From positions 124,001-188,000 of the forward strand of contig NZ_JAIHON010000018.1 of assembly GCF_021173675.1 (NCBI RefSeq): 64,000 bases of DNA. Reading direction: 5' to 3'. The notes below the pieces were generated by a model. That model saw only the letters and a list, made by a program, of their open reading frames with translations. It ran no database searches and was not told the DNA's origin. Shown one piece after another: positions 1 to 8,674 of the stretch; position 1 is the stretch's first letter, and each line of letters opens with the position of its first letter. Position numbers and translations under genes: made by a program. Source of the stretch: Streptomyces lincolnensis. GTDB lineage: Bacteria; Actinomycetota; Actinomycetes; Streptomycetales; Streptomycetaceae.

Positions 1-420
1 GTACTGGTGGCCTCGCCCCGCCATGCGCTCGCCCAACACCTCGGTGGACTCAAGACCGAGGACCTCGCCGAGGTCCAGCTCGTCGGCACCGAGCCGGGCT
101 GCCCGTACCGCGATCTCTTCGAGTCCGAGCTCGCCGAGCGCACCGGGGCGCCGCCGCCCTTCATGGAGTTCGGCACGATCGAGGCCACCAAGCGGGGTGT
201 CGCCGGTGGCCTCGGTGTCGCGCTGCTGCCCCGGATGGCGGTCGGCGCGGAACTCGCGTCCGGCGCGCTGACCGAGCTGCCCTGGCAGCCGCCGTTCCAG
301 CTGTACACGCAGGTGGCGTGGCGGACGGGGAAGCGCCTGCCTCTCCATCTGCGGCTCTTCATCGACGCGTCGGTCCGGCTGGTGCGGGAGCAGACGGGGC
401 AGGCTGTGCCCCCGTCCTGA
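1..420 (+). CDS. LysR-family transcriptional regulator, C-terminal part
   Basis: The reading frame is open from the first base of the window to a TGA, so the gene is cut at its 5' end and only about 139 residues remain. What remains looks like the second half of a LysR effector-binding domain: a segment reading PGCPYRD, then a conserved G(V/L)G-(V)ALLPR stretch (GLGVALLPR) that is typical just before the last strand of this fold, and a short basic tail. The DNA-binding domain would lie outside the window. The 3' end overlaps the convergent EamA exporter gene by about 60 bp. A LysR gene facing an EamA exporter is a common regulator/exporter pairing, but no target can be shown here. Confidence 0.75.
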   Translation, partial: VLVASPRHALAQHLGGLKTEDLAEVQLVGTEPGCPYRDLFESELAERTGAPPPFMEFGTIEATKRGVAGGLGVALLPRMAVGAELASGALTELPWQPPFQLYTQVAWRTGKRLPLHLRLFIDASVRLVREQTGQAVPPS

Positions 421-1291
421 CCACCCGGGGCGCCTTCGCCAGCGTCACCTTCAGGCTCGCCGTCACGATCAGCGGGACGCCCAGCGCCTGCACGAGCCCG
501 ATGTGGTGGCCGTAGACCAGCCAGTCCATGACCATCGCGACGGCCGGGTAGGTGAAGGCGAGGACGGCGATCTTCGCGGTGGGCAGCTGGGCGTAGGCGG
601 CGTACATCAGGACGTACATCAGTCCGGTGTGGATGATCCCCAGGCCCACCAGCCACCCCCAGTCCGCGCCGGTGCCGCGCATCGCGCCGAAGTCGGCGAA
701 GGGCAGCAGGAGCGGGATGCCGACGAGGACCTGGACCAGGGCGATCAGGTGCGGCCGTACCCCGCTGATCCTCTTGGTGACCACGGTGGACAGGCCGTAG
801 AGCAGCGCGGCGAGGAGCGCCTGCCCGAGGCCGAGGACATACGTCCCTCCGCTCGCGAAGTCGCCGGGCGTGACCCCCGAGACGAGCACCAGCCCGGCGA
901 AGGCGACGCCGATCCAGCCGGCCTTGGCCGCGGTGATCCGCTCGCGGAACAGCAGTGCCCCGAGCAGGACCACGTAGAAGGGCTGCGTGTGGTAGACCAC
1001 CGTGGCCACGGAGATCGACGTGTTCTCGTACGACTGGAAGAGGAACACCCAGTTGAAGACGATGAACACGCCGCCGAGGACGGCGAGTCCGAGGGTGCGG
1101 GGCGTGAACCCGTGGTCGCGGAGCCAGCCGCGGGCCAGCACGTAGGCCCCCAGCGCCAGGGCGCCGAACAGGACACGGAAGAAGACGACGTTGAAGGGCG
1201 AGGCGCCCGACTCGACGACGAAGACGCCGAGGGTGCCGGAGAGCACCATCGCGGTCGTCAGCTGGGCCGTGCCCTTGTTCTCTGAGGTCAT
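359..1291 (-). CDS. EamA-family (DMT superfamily) transporter
   Basis: The 310-residue protein has the ten hydrophobic segments of the drug/metabolite transporter superfamily, arranged as two EamA repeats. The first contains the ESGASPFNVVFFR-type motif near residue 30, and the second begins around residue 150 with LGQALLAALLYGLSTVV. The frame stays open far upstream, but the ATG at 1291 (MTSENKG) is taken as the start because hydrophobic transporter sequence begins immediately after it. Family members export small metabolites or amino acids, and the substrate cannot be read from the sequence. Its C-terminus overlaps the end of the convergent LysR gene, which may regulate it. It is divergent from the NCS1 permease at 1481. 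Confidence 0.85.
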   Translation of the reverse strand: MTSENKGTAQLTTAMVLSGTLGVFVVESGASPFNVVFFRVLFGALALGAYVLARGWLRDHGFTPRTLGLAVLGGVFIVFNWVFLFQSYENTSISVATVVYHTQPFYVVLLGALLFRERITAAKAGWIGVAFAGLVLVSGVTPGDFASGGTYVLGLGQALLAALLYGLSTVVTKRISGVRPHLIALVQVLVGIPLLLPFADFGAMRGTGADWGWLVGLGIIHTGLMYVLMYAAYAQLPTAKIAVLAFTYPAVAMVMDWLVYGHHIGLVQALGVPLIVTASLKVTLAKAPRVVRTGAQPAPSAPAPAGPTRR

Positions 1292-1480
1292 GCCCCGAAG
1301 GTAGGAGCGGGCGAAGTGCCTGGTCCACGCGCCAGTGGGGCGTCCCGCCGATGGGCCCATCGAGCACGCCGATGACCCCAGGTCGTACGCAGATGCGTGC
1401 AGGTTGTACGCCGTCGAGCCACCCGAAGCGGACAGTGCGCCCCTGGGCGCGGGCGGGTGCGGGCCGGACACTTGGCTCGC

Positions 1481-2875
1481 ATGACGACTGCTCCCGCCGA
1501 CTCCGCCGGCACGATCGCCCCCGAGTACGGCGACAAGGTCATCGCCGTGGAGACGGCGGGCTCGGAACCCATCCCCGACGCCGAACGGCACGGCAGTCCA
1601 CGGCAGTTGCTGTGGACCTGGGCGTCCCCGAACATCGAGTTCGCGACGGTCTACATCGGCGTGATCTCGGTCCTCTTCTTCGGCCTGAGCTTCTGGCAGG
1701 CGACGGCGGCGCTGCTGCTGGGCACCGGGCTGGGGGCGCTCACCCACGGGATCCTGTCCCTGGACGGGCCGCGGTTCGGTGTCCCGCAGATGGCGATCGG
1801 CCGCTTCTCCTTCGGGTACCGGGGCAATGTGCTGCCCGCGGGTGTGAACGCGCTGGTCGCCGGTGTCGGCTGGTTCGCGGTGAACAGTGTGAGCGCGGCC
1901 TTCGCGCTGAACACGCTGACGGGCCTGCGTCCGCTGCCCTCGCTGCTGCTGGTGGTCGCGGCGGAGATCGTGATCGGCTTCATCGGCCACAACTTCGTCC
2001 ACGCCTTCGAGAAGTACGCCTTCCCGGCGCTGGCGGTGATCTTCCTGCTCGCCGGGGTGTGGACCTTCAAGGAGGCCGACCTCGGCGGGTCGGGCGCGGG
2101 CGGCGGCATCGGCGGCTTCCTCCTGGCCTTCAGCGCGGCCTGGGGCTACGCGGCCGGCTGGAACCCGGGCGCCTCGGACTACTCCCGCTATCTCCCGCGT
2201 ACGGCGAGCCGCCTCAGGACGGCCGTGTACCCGGCCGTCGGTCTGTTCGTCTCGATCGCGGTCGTCTCGGTGATCGGCGCGGCGTCGGCGACGATCGTCG
2301 CACCGCAGGACGCCACCCCCACCGCGGCCTTCACCGGCCACCTCCCCGGCTGGCTGAGCGATCTGGTCCTGCTGGCGATCATCCTGGGCGCGGTCTCCGC
2401 GAACGCCCTCAACGTCTACTCCTCGGCCATGTCCATCACCTCGCTGGGCCTGAAGCTCCCGCCGTGGCTCGGGCGCGGCGCGATCGTCGTCCTGTGCGGA
2501 CTCGCCGGTACGGCGGCGGCGTGGGCCTCGCTCGCGGACGCGGGGCACGCCTACGAGGCGTTCCTGCTGGTGATCGCCTACTGGGTGGGGCCCTGGCTGG
2601 GGGTCGTCCTGGTGGAACGGTGGCTCCAGGCGCGCACGCCCGACACGGACCTGTCGGGACGGCTGAGCGACCACTCCTTCTCCAACCTGCCGGGTATCAC
2701 CGCCCTGTTGGCGGGCATCGTGGTGTCCGTCCCGCTCTTCTCCAACCAGGAGAAATACGTCGGCTGGGTCCCGGACCGCTGGCCGTCCTTCGGTGACATC
2801 ACCTGCCTGGTCGGCTTCGCGGTGAGCGCTGGGCTGTACGCGGCGCTGCGGGGGCGGCTCGGGTCACGGGCCTGA
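1481..2875 (+). CDS. NCS1-family purine/cytosine permease
   Basis: The predicted protein has 464 residues and about twelve membrane segments. Recognisable NCS1 features are the opening WASPNIEFATVYIG stretch (about residue 45), the GPRFGVPQM motif, and GWNPGASDYSRYLP in the middle, which is very close to the same region of cytosine permease CodB-type and other nucleobase transporters. The start at 1481 (MTTAPADS) is chosen over an in-frame ATG 84 bp upstream because the added residues are basic and unlike family members. A cytosine deaminase and a PucR regulator lie 9 kb downstream, which fits a role in nucleobase uptake. The substrate (cytosine, purine, hydantoin or allantoin) is inferred only at the family level. 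Confidence 0.85.
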   Translation: MTTAPADSAGTIAPEYGDKVIAVETAGSEPIPDAERHGSPRQLLWTWASPNIEFATVYIGVISVLFFGLSFWQATAALLLGTGLGALTHGILSLDGPRFGVPQMAIGRFSFGYRGNVLPAGVNALVAGVGWFAVNSVSAAFALNTLTGLRPLPSLLLVVAAEIVIGFIGHNFVHAFEKYAFPALAVIFLLAGVWTFKEADLGGSGAGGGIGGFLLAFSAAWGYAAGWNPGASDYSRYLPRTASRLRTAVYPAVGLFVSIAVVSVIGAASATIVAPQDATPTAAFTGHLPGWLSDLVLLAIILGAVSANALNVYSSAMSITSLGLKLPPWLGRGAIVVLCGLAGTAAAWASLADAGHAYEAFLLVIAYWVGPWLGVVLVERWLQARTPDTDLSGRLSDHSFSNLPGITALLAGIVVSVPLFSNQEKYVGWVPDRWPSFGDITCLVGFAVSAGLYAALRGRLGSRA

Positions 2876-2886
2876 CGCGGCGCTCT

Positions 2887-2927
2887 CAGGGTGCGCCACC
2901 GCCCGGCACGGCCCCTGGCGCACCCTG
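2887..2927. terminator. Bidirectional terminator hairpin
   Basis: Perfect 12-bp inverted repeat CAGGGTGCGCCA (2887-2898) and its complement (2916-2927) with a 17-nt loop. It lies between the convergent ends of the NCS1 permease and the UvrA2 gene, so it can serve both strands. Confidence 0.75.
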
Positions 2928-2932
2928 GAGTG

Positions 2933-5461
2933 TCACACCGGCACCCCCACCTCCAGGAACCTCCCCGTCCCGGACGCCTCCGCCGCGGCCACGTCCTCCG
3001 GCGTCCCCTCGGCGACGACCGCGCCGCCGCCCGCGCCGCCGGTGGGTCCGAGGTCGATCAGCCAGTCCGAGGCGCGGATGACGTCGAGGTTGTGCTCGAT
3101 GGTCACCACGGAGTGGCCCGTGTCGACCAGGCGTTGGAGTACGGCGAGGAGGCGGGCGGTGTCGGCGGCGTGCAGGCCGGTGGTCGGCTCGTCGAGGAGG
3201 TAGAGGGTGCCGCCAGCGGCACGGCGGCCCAACTCCTTGGCCAGCTTCAGGCGTTGGGCCTCGCCGCCGGACAGGGTGGTGGCCGGCTGGCCGAGCGGGA
3301 GGTAGCCCAGGCCGACATCGGCCAGGCGCCGCAGCCGGGAGGCGACCGCGGGGACGTCCTTGAACACCGTCAGGGCCTCGTCGACCGTCGCCCGGAGCAC
3401 CTCGCTGATGTCGTGGCCGTCATGGCGCACCGCCAGGATCTCGTCGCGGAAGCGGCGGCCCCGGCAGGCCGGGCAGCGCACCTCCACGGCCGGCAGGAAG
3501 TGCATGTGGACGCTCAGCACCCCGGCGCCCTCGCAGCGTTCGCACCGCCCGCCACCGGCGACGTTGAAGGAGAAGGCACCGGGCGTCAGCCGCCCGCCCG
3601 AGCGTGCCGCGAAGACCTCCCGGATCGGGGTGAAGACGTCCGCGTAGGTCGCCGCGTTCGAGCGGGGCAGCCTGCTGATCGGTTCCTGGTCGATCGTGAC
3701 GACCTTGCCGACGTGCTCCCAGCCGTCGATCCCGTCGTGCTCGCCCGGCGAGTCCCCGGCCCCGTGGAAGCGCCTGCGCGCTGCCCGGTCCAGGACGTCC
3801 AACAGCAGCGTCGACTTGCCCGACCCGGAGGGGCCGGTCACCGAGACCAGCCGCCCGAGCGGGATCCGTACGGTGACGTCCCGGAGGTTGTGGGCCCGGG
3901 CGCCCCGGATCACCAGGGCCCGGTCGCCGGCCCCGCGCGCCCTCGACCGCGGTGCCGGGAGCCGCCCCGACAGATACGCGCCCGTCACCGACCCCTCGGT
4001 CGCGGCCACCTCTTCCGGGGTGCCCTGGGCGACGATCAGACCGCCGTCCCGGCCCGCGCCCGGACCGACGTCCACGACGTGGTCCGCGGTGCGCAGCACG
4101 TCCAGGTCGTGTTCGATGACGAGCACCGTGTTGCCCAGGTCGCGCAGCCGCCGCAGCACGTGGACCAGGCGGCCGGTGTCCGCCGGGTGCAGGCCGATGG
4201 TCGGTTCGTCCAGGACGTAGAGGACACCGGTGAGGCCCGAGCCCAGGAGGGCGGCCAGGCGCAGGCGCTGGGTCTCGCCCGCCGACAGGCTGGGCGTGGA
4301 CTGGTCCAGGGTCAGGTAGCCGACACCGACGTCGACCAGGCGTCGCACCCGCTCCTCCAGGTCGGCGACGACCGGTTCGACGAGCGGCCACTCCTCGGCG
4401 CCGACGCGCCGCTCCAACCCGCCGACCCAGGCGGCGAGTTCGTCCAGCGGGAGCCGGGCCGCCCGGTCGATCGTCAGGCCGTGCACGGTGACCGCCCGGC
4501 TCTCCGGCCGCAGCCGGGTGCCCTCGCAGGCCCGGCACGCCTCCTTCACCAGTGCCTGCTTCTCGGTCCGTTCCCGGTACTCGGCGTCCTCGATCCGCTC
4601 GGCGTACCGCCGCATCAGGGCCGTCACGACGCCCTCGAAACGGCCGGCGGCCACGGTCGCGGGCGGCTCCACCGAGGGGAACCACCGCCGGAACTCGGGG
4701 CTTTCGACGCCGTAGAGGACCAAGTCCCGCTGTGCGTCGCCCAGTTCCTCGAAGGGTGTGTCGGGGTCGAGGGCGAGGCCGTAGTGGGCGGCGGCGGCCC
4801 GCAGGAGTTCGACGGTGCGTTCGGCGGCCCTCGGGTGCAGGCCGAGGATCGCGCCCCCGGAGACCGGGCGGCTGCCGTCGACCAGGCGTCCCACGTCCGC
4901 CCGGAACACCTCGCCGAGGCCGGTGCAGTCGGGGCACGCCCCGGCGGGCTTGTTGAAGGAGAAGGAGCCCATCGCGAGCGCGGGCAGCGGGGTCGCGCAG
5001 TGCGGGCAGGGAGTGCTCTCGCCGTCCGGGGCGGCGTCCACGTCCGCGTCCGCCTCCTCGTCGTCGTACGCGTAGGTGTGGGACGGCGGGACGCTCCCCC
5101 CGCACCCCTGGCACACCCGCACGCCGATCCGCGACCACAGCAGCCGCAGATAGGTGAACACCTCGGTGACCGTGCCGACCGTGGAGCGCGGGCTGCGGTT
5201 GGTGTGGTGCTGGTCGACGCTGATCGACGGGGAGAGGCCGGTGATCGAGTCCACCGAGGGCCGGCTGACGAAGGGCGTGACCATGCCCAGCGACTCCATG
5301 TACTGCCGTTGGCCCTCCTGGTGAAGGGTGTCGAGGGCGAGGGTGGACTTGCCGGAGCCGGAGAGACCGGTCAGGACCACCAGCTTGTTCCTGGGTATCG
5401 AGAGGGAGACGTTCCGGAGATTGTGCAGACGGGCGCCGTTGACTCGGATGCAGTCGTCCAT
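2933..5461 (-). CDS. UvrA2/DrrC-type ABC ATPase (excinuclease-like)
   Basis: This 842-residue UvrA homologue has two ABC ATPase halves. The first Walker A is GLSGSGKST at 32-40 with signature LSAGETQRL at 392-400. The second Walker A is GPSGSGKST at 543-551 with LSGGEAQRL in the C-terminal half. Zinc-finger CxxC pairs are present in both halves. It is about 100 residues shorter than housekeeping UvrA because almost nothing lies between the VGTVTE region (residue 95) and the first Cys pair (117-120), where UvrA carries its UvrB-binding insert. This is the hallmark of the UvrA2 class, which includes DrrC-like self-resistance proteins that remove DNA-binding drugs. The adjacent divergent MerR gene and the inverted repeat between them suggest inducible expression. 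Confidence 0.9.
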   Translation of the reverse strand: MDDCIRVNGARLHNLRNVSLSIPRNKLVVLTGLSGSGKSTLALDTLHQEGQRQYMESLGMVTPFVSRPSVDSITGLSPSISVDQHHTNRSPRSTVGTVTEVFTYLRLLWSRIGVRVCQGCGGSVPPSHTYAYDDEEADADVDAAPDGESTPCPHCATPLPALAMGSFSFNKPAGACPDCTGLGEVFRADVGRLVDGSRPVSGGAILGLHPRAAERTVELLRAAAAHYGLALDPDTPFEELGDAQRDLVLYGVESPEFRRWFPSVEPPATVAAGRFEGVVTALMRRYAERIEDAEYRERTEKQALVKEACRACEGTRLRPESRAVTVHGLTIDRAARLPLDELAAWVGGLERRVGAEEWPLVEPVVADLEERVRRLVDVGVGYLTLDQSTPSLSAGETQRLRLAALLGSGLTGVLYVLDEPTIGLHPADTGRLVHVLRRLRDLGNTVLVIEHDLDVLRTADHVVDVGPGAGRDGGLIVAQGTPEEVAATEGSVTGAYLSGRLPAPRSRARGAGDRALVIRGARAHNLRDVTVRIPLGRLVSVTGPSGSGKSTLLLDVLDRAARRRFHGAGDSPGEHDGIDGWEHVGKVVTIDQEPISRLPRSNAATYADVFTPIREVFAARSGGRLTPGAFSFNVAGGGRCERCEGAGVLSVHMHFLPAVEVRCPACRGRRFRDEILAVRHDGHDISEVLRATVDEALTVFKDVPAVASRLRRLADVGLGYLPLGQPATTLSGGEAQRLKLAKELGRRAAGGTLYLLDEPTTGLHAADTARLLAVLQRLVDTGHSVVTIEHNLDVIRASDWLIDLGPTGGAGGGAVVAEGTPEDVAAAEASGTGRFLEVGVPV

Positions 5462-5463
5462 GC

Positions 5464-5483
5464 CTTCAAGTTTTTCATTGAAG
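5464..5483. promoter_or_regulatory. Candidate MerR operator between uvrA2-like and merR genes
   Basis: Perfect inverted repeat CTTCAA (5464-5469) and TTGAAG (5478-5483) with an 8-bp spacer, lying in the 58-bp divergent intergenic region directly at the UvrA2 start codon. It is a natural place for the neighbouring MerR regulator to bind, but this is inferred from position only. Confidence 0.4.
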
Positions 5484-5519
5484 TTGCGAGTGGAGACTTT
5501 TCGCTACCCTGGGGCGATC

Positions 5520-6233
5520 ATGGCTGCCGACGACCGTCTCCGCCCCGTCGACCTGGCCCGCCTGGCCGGGGTCTCCACCCAGCAGATCCGCAACTACGAG
5601 GAAGCGGGCGTCCTGCCCCCGGCCGAACGCACCGCATCCGGCTACCGCACCTTCCGCTACCTGCACCGACAGGCACTGCTGACCTACCGGACCCTCCTCA
5701 AGGGCTACGGCCACCCGACGGCGAACCGGATCATGCGGACCCTGCACTCCGGTGACGTCCCGGCCGCCCTCGCCCTCGTCGACGCCGCCCACGCAACCCT
5801 CAACTCCGAGCGCAACGCCCTGCGCGCCACTAGCGAGGCCGTCCAGGCACTCGCCGGTGCCGCCCCGCCCGAAGTGCCCCGCTCCGGCCTGCGCATCGGC
5901 GAGGTGGCCGCGCTGCTCGGCGTACGGCCGTCGGCCCTGCGCGTGTGGGAGGCGGCGGGGCTGCTGACGCCTCCCCGGGAGCGCGGGACGTCGTACCGGA
6001 CATACGGGCCCGCGGACGTCCGCGACGCCCGCATCATCCTCACCCTGCGCCGCAGCCACTACCTCCTCGCCCAGATCCGCCCGGTCCTGGAAGAGCTGCG
6101 CAGGGAGGGCGGCAGCGAGGCCCTGGGCACGGCGATCGCGGCCCGCGCGGACGCCCTCGCCGCCCGGACGCGGGCGATGCTCGAAGGGGCGGGGGCGCTG
6201 TACGGGTACCTCGACGCGACCGACATGGGGTGA
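5520..6233 (+). CDS. MerR-family regulator with two winged-helix domains
   Basis: The 237-residue protein carries two MerR-type DNA-binding modules. The first, at residues 8-70, reads DLARLAGVSTQQIRNYEEAG. The second, at about 125-190, reads IGEVAALLGVRPSALRVWE. Ordinary MerR proteins have one such domain followed by a dimerisation helix and effector domain, so the duplication is unusual. NCBI-style naming places proteins of this layout in a TioE-like family, so called after the thiocoraline cluster, where a UvrA-like protein is also present. Start ATG 5520 leaves 58 bp to the divergent UvrA2 gene. It probably controls that gene and itself. A strong terminator follows. Confidence 0.85.
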   Translation: MAADDRLRPVDLARLAGVSTQQIRNYEEAGVLPPAERTASGYRTFRYLHRQALLTYRTLLKGYGHPTANRIMRTLHSGDVPAALALVDAAHATLNSERNALRATSEAVQALAGAAPPEVPRSGLRIGEVAALLGVRPSALRVWEAAGLLTPPRERGTSYRTYGPADVRDARIILTLRRSHYLLAQIRPVLEELRREGGSEALGTAIAARADALAARTRAMLEGAGALYGYLDATDMG

Positions 6234-6260
6234 CGACGTCGGCCCAGGCCCCAGGCATGG

Positions 6261-6300
6261 GTGGGGCGCCGGTGCCTCCCCCTCGGCACCGGCGCCCCAC
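6261..6300. terminator. Bidirectional terminator hairpin
   Basis: Perfect 16-bp inverted repeat GTGGGGCGCCGGTGCC (6261-6276) with its complement at 6285-6300 and an 8-nt loop, between the convergent ends of the MerR and DUF6777 genes. Confidence 0.8.
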
Positions 6301-6309
6301 CGCGGACCG

Positions 6310-7440
6310 TCAGCCGCCGGAGCCGCTGTCGGTGGTCTCGCCGAGCCCGCCGGTCTCGCCGTTGTCTTCGTCCACGATGTCCGGCGTGGGCACGTCGGTC
6401 GGCACATCGGTGGGCGGCGGGTCGGTGCCGATGCCGCCGCTCGCCACGGTCAGCGTCACCTCGGAGCCGGCCGGCGCCTCGTTCCCCGGCTCCGGGCCCT
6501 GGTCGATGACCGTGCCGGGAAGGGCCGTATCGGTGATCTCCTCGGCCGTGGCGACCTGGAACCCCTGGCCCTCCAGAACCGCCCGCGCGTCGGTGAGGGG
6601 CTGACCTCGTACGTCCGGGACCGTCGTGGTCCCCTCCGCCGGGGAGTCGGAGGGCGAGACGGACTCCCCGCCCAGTTCCGGCACCTCTGGCAGCACCTCG
6701 TCGTCCGTGCCGTCGGAGCCCGCCTCGCGGGCCAGTCCGCTGTCCGGGTCCTCGACGTCGACAAGCTGGTAGACCTTGACGGGCTCGTCCTTGGGCTTGA
6801 CCTTGGTCAGCTTGTCCGCGTCGTACGAGGGCCACTTCTTGTTGCGGCCGTCGAACTCCACGTCCGCCTTGTCGGTGTCGTGCTCGAACGAGGCCAGCGG
6901 GTTGCCGCAGCTGCACTGCACCGCCGGCTTGCCGAACTGGTCGACCAGGATGGCGATCCCCGCTTCGAGCAGCGCGTCGAACGCGTCCGCCTTCCCCTTC
7001 TTGAAGTCGTGGTTCTTGACCAGCGTGTCGGTGCGCAGCAGGACGGGCGTCAGCTTCTTCACGAAGCCCTCGATCTCGCCGACGCCGTCGAGCCCCTGGG
7101 CATCGGCCCACGCCTTGGCCTTGTCCCGGTTCCCCGGCTTCTCGAGAAAGTCGACCAGCCGGTCCTTGTCGCAGTGGCCGGCGTCCCGGGTCCCCCCGTA
7201 CAGGCCCGGGTCGCCGCCACCGATCTCCCCCGCGACGTAGTCCATCGCCGCCCCGAGCACGATGTCGGTGCCGAGCCGCACGAAGAAGGGCGCGGCACTC
7301 ATCACGCCACGCGCCACGGCCCGTACGGCGACTTTCTGGGCGGCCTTGTCGGCGGGGCACTTCGCCGCCAGCAGGGCGACGACGGCCAGGACGACCGTGA
7401 GCACGACCGCGGTGCGCCCTCTCCCCCGTATCCGTTTCAT
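6310..7440 (-). CDS. DUF6777/PASTA-domain membrane-anchored protein
   Basis: The 376-residue protein starts with a basic segment and one hydrophobic stretch (residues 10-26) followed by Cys28, so it is membrane-anchored or possibly a lipoprotein, although the Lys before the Cys makes a poor lipobox. The body (about 60-220) contains the pattern GTRD-x3-CD, FVKKLTPVLLRTDTLV and a Cys pair in CSCGNPL, which I recognise as DUF6777. Residues 275-335 form a PASTA domain (VPDVRG at its start, GTVIDQGPEPG in the middle), a module that binds peptidoglycan or muropeptides in other proteins. The tail is rich in Asp, Pro and Thr. The start at ATG 7440 is followed directly by the hydrophobic segment. It is divergent from the receiver-domain gene at 7604. 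Confidence 0.8.
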   Translation of the reverse strand: MKRIRGRGRTAVVLTVVLAVVALLAAKCPADKAAQKVAVRAVARGVMSAAPFFVRLGTDIVLGAAMDYVAGEIGGGDPGLYGGTRDAGHCDKDRLVDFLEKPGNRDKAKAWADAQGLDGVGEIEGFVKKLTPVLLRTDTLVKNHDFKKGKADAFDALLEAGIAILVDQFGKPAVQCSCGNPLASFEHDTDKADVEFDGRNKKWPSYDADKLTKVKPKDEPVKVYQLVDVEDPDSGLAREAGSDGTDDEVLPEVPELGGESVSPSDSPAEGTTTVPDVRGQPLTDARAVLEGQGFQVATAEEITDTALPGTVIDQGPEPGNEAPAGSEVTLTVASGGIGTDPPPTDVPTDVPTPDIVDEDNGETGGLGETTDSGSGG

Positions 7441-7603
7441 GATCTTCCTTCTGACTCCTCCCCCGTCACCGGTCGGCGAACGGTCCGGCCAGTGTGGGCG
7501 CCGGGCGGGGGCGGGCACATCGTGGCCGACACGGGATCGCGGGGCCCCTATATCCGTACGGGCACGGATGACGGAGCCCCTCGCCCGCGGTGACCATGGG
7601 CCC

Positions 7604-7972
7604 ATGCCCCACACCGTGCTGATCGTCGACGACGACCCCGGATTCCGGGCCGCGGCACGGGCGTTGCTGGAGGCGGACGGGGACTTCGCGGCGACGGAGG
7701 CGGGTTCGGGGGCCGAGGCCGTCGCCGCGGTGGTGCGGTCGCGGCCCGATGCCGTACTGCTGGACATCGGGCTGCCGGACGGGGACGGGTTCGAGGACGG
7801 CTTCGCCGTCTGCCGGGCGCTGCACGGCGTGGCCCCGGCGACGGTGGTGGTCCTCTGCTCGGCGCGGGAGGCCGAGCTGTACGGGGAGCGGATCAGCCGT
7901 TCGCCGGCGGTGGGGTTCCTCGCGAAGGAGCGGTTGTCGGCGGCGGAGCTGACGCGGCTGCTCGCTCCCTGA
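7604..7972 (+). CDS. Single-domain response regulator (receiver only)
   Basis: A 122-residue receiver domain without any output domain. VLIVDDD near the N-terminus supplies the acidic pocket, and VLLDIGLPDGDGF around residue 55 supplies the phospho-acceptor Asp. A Ser in VVLCSAR and a Lys in LAKER complete the usual receiver residues. The start at 7604 (MPHTV) is the first codon that puts the receiver fold at the N-terminus. It faces the NarL-type response regulator and sensor kinase that follow on the other strand (stop codons about 10 bp apart) and might act as a phosphate sink or modulator for that kinase. That role is inference. Confidence 0.8.
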   Translation: MPHTVLIVDDDPGFRAAARALLEADGDFAATEAGSGAEAVAAVVRSRPDAVLLDIGLPDGDGFEDGFAVCRALHGVAPATVVVLCSAREAELYGERISRSPAVGFLAKERLSAAELTRLLAP

Positions 7973-7981
7973 CCGGGAGTT

Positions 7982-8674
7982 CTAATCGTCGTCAGCGAGA
8001 TACATCAGCACCGCCCGCACCCGGCGGTCGTACGCCTCCTTGGCCTCGGGCCGCAGGCCGAGCTTGTCGAAGACGGTGTTGACGTGGTCCTCCACCGTCC
8101 TTTTGCTGATCGACAGGCGTGCCGCGAGGGCCGAGTTGGACAGCCCGCGGGCCATGAGTTCGAGCACCTTCAGCTGCTGCCCGGTGAGGGCGGCCAGCCG
8201 GTCGCGGCGGCGCGGGGTGCGGTAGAGGGCGCGCTGGATCTCGCCGTCGATGGCGTACCGGCCGGCCCCGACCTCGTCCACCACCTCGGTGACGAAGTCC
8301 GCCCCGCTGACCCGGGACTTGAGCTGGTAGCCGATCCCTCCGGCGGCGGCCGGGGGCCCGGCCTCCAGCAGCCGGCGCAGATGGGTCAGCTCCATGTCCT
8401 TGGACAGCAGCAGAATGCCTACGGCGGGCTGGGCCGCGCGGATCTCCACCGCGGCCCGGAGACCTTCCACGGTGTGGGTGGGCGGCATCCTGATGTCCAC
8501 GACGGCGAGGTCGGGCAGGGTGGCGGCGACGGCGTCCCGCAGCTCGCGCGCGTCCCCCGCCCGCGCGGTGATCTCGTGACCCTCGTCCTCCAGGATGGCC
8601 GCGAGTCCGCGCAGGTAGACCGGGTCGTCGTCGGCCAGCACGATACGCAGGACCCGGCGCCCGGGATCCGTCAT
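7982..8674 (-). CDS. NarL/LuxR-family response regulator
   Basis: 230 residues. An N-terminal receiver domain starts with IVLADDD, with acceptor Asp60 in DLAVVDIRMP. A C-terminal LuxR-type helix-turn-helix spans about 158-222 (LTGQQLKVLELMARGLSN and LSISKRTVEDHVNTVFDKLG). It overlaps the upstream histidine kinase by 4 bp (ATGA), so the two are translationally coupled and form one two-component system. The stimulus is unknown. Confidence 0.92.
   Translation of the reverse strand: MTDPGRRVLRIVLADDDPVYLRGLAAILEDEGHEITARAGDARELRDAVAATLPDLAVVDIRMPPTHTVEGLRAAVEIRAAQPAVGILLLSKDMELTHLRRLLEAGPPAAAGGIGYQLKSRVSGADFVTEVVDEVGAGRYAIDGEIQRALYRTPRRRDRLAALTGQQLKVLELMARGLSNSALAARLSISKRTVEDHVNTVFDKLGLRPEAKEAYDRRVRAVLMYLADDD

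Noticed and set aside
1292..2674. N-terminal extension of the EamA transporter frame by about 460 codons
   Set aside because: The extension runs antisense through the NCS1 permease; the transporter begins at 1291.
2891..5755. A 954-codon plus-strand open frame opposite the UvrA2 gene
   Set aside because: It is the mirror of a well-supported ABC ATPase in GC-rich DNA; its protein is Arg/Gly/Ala-rich without domains.
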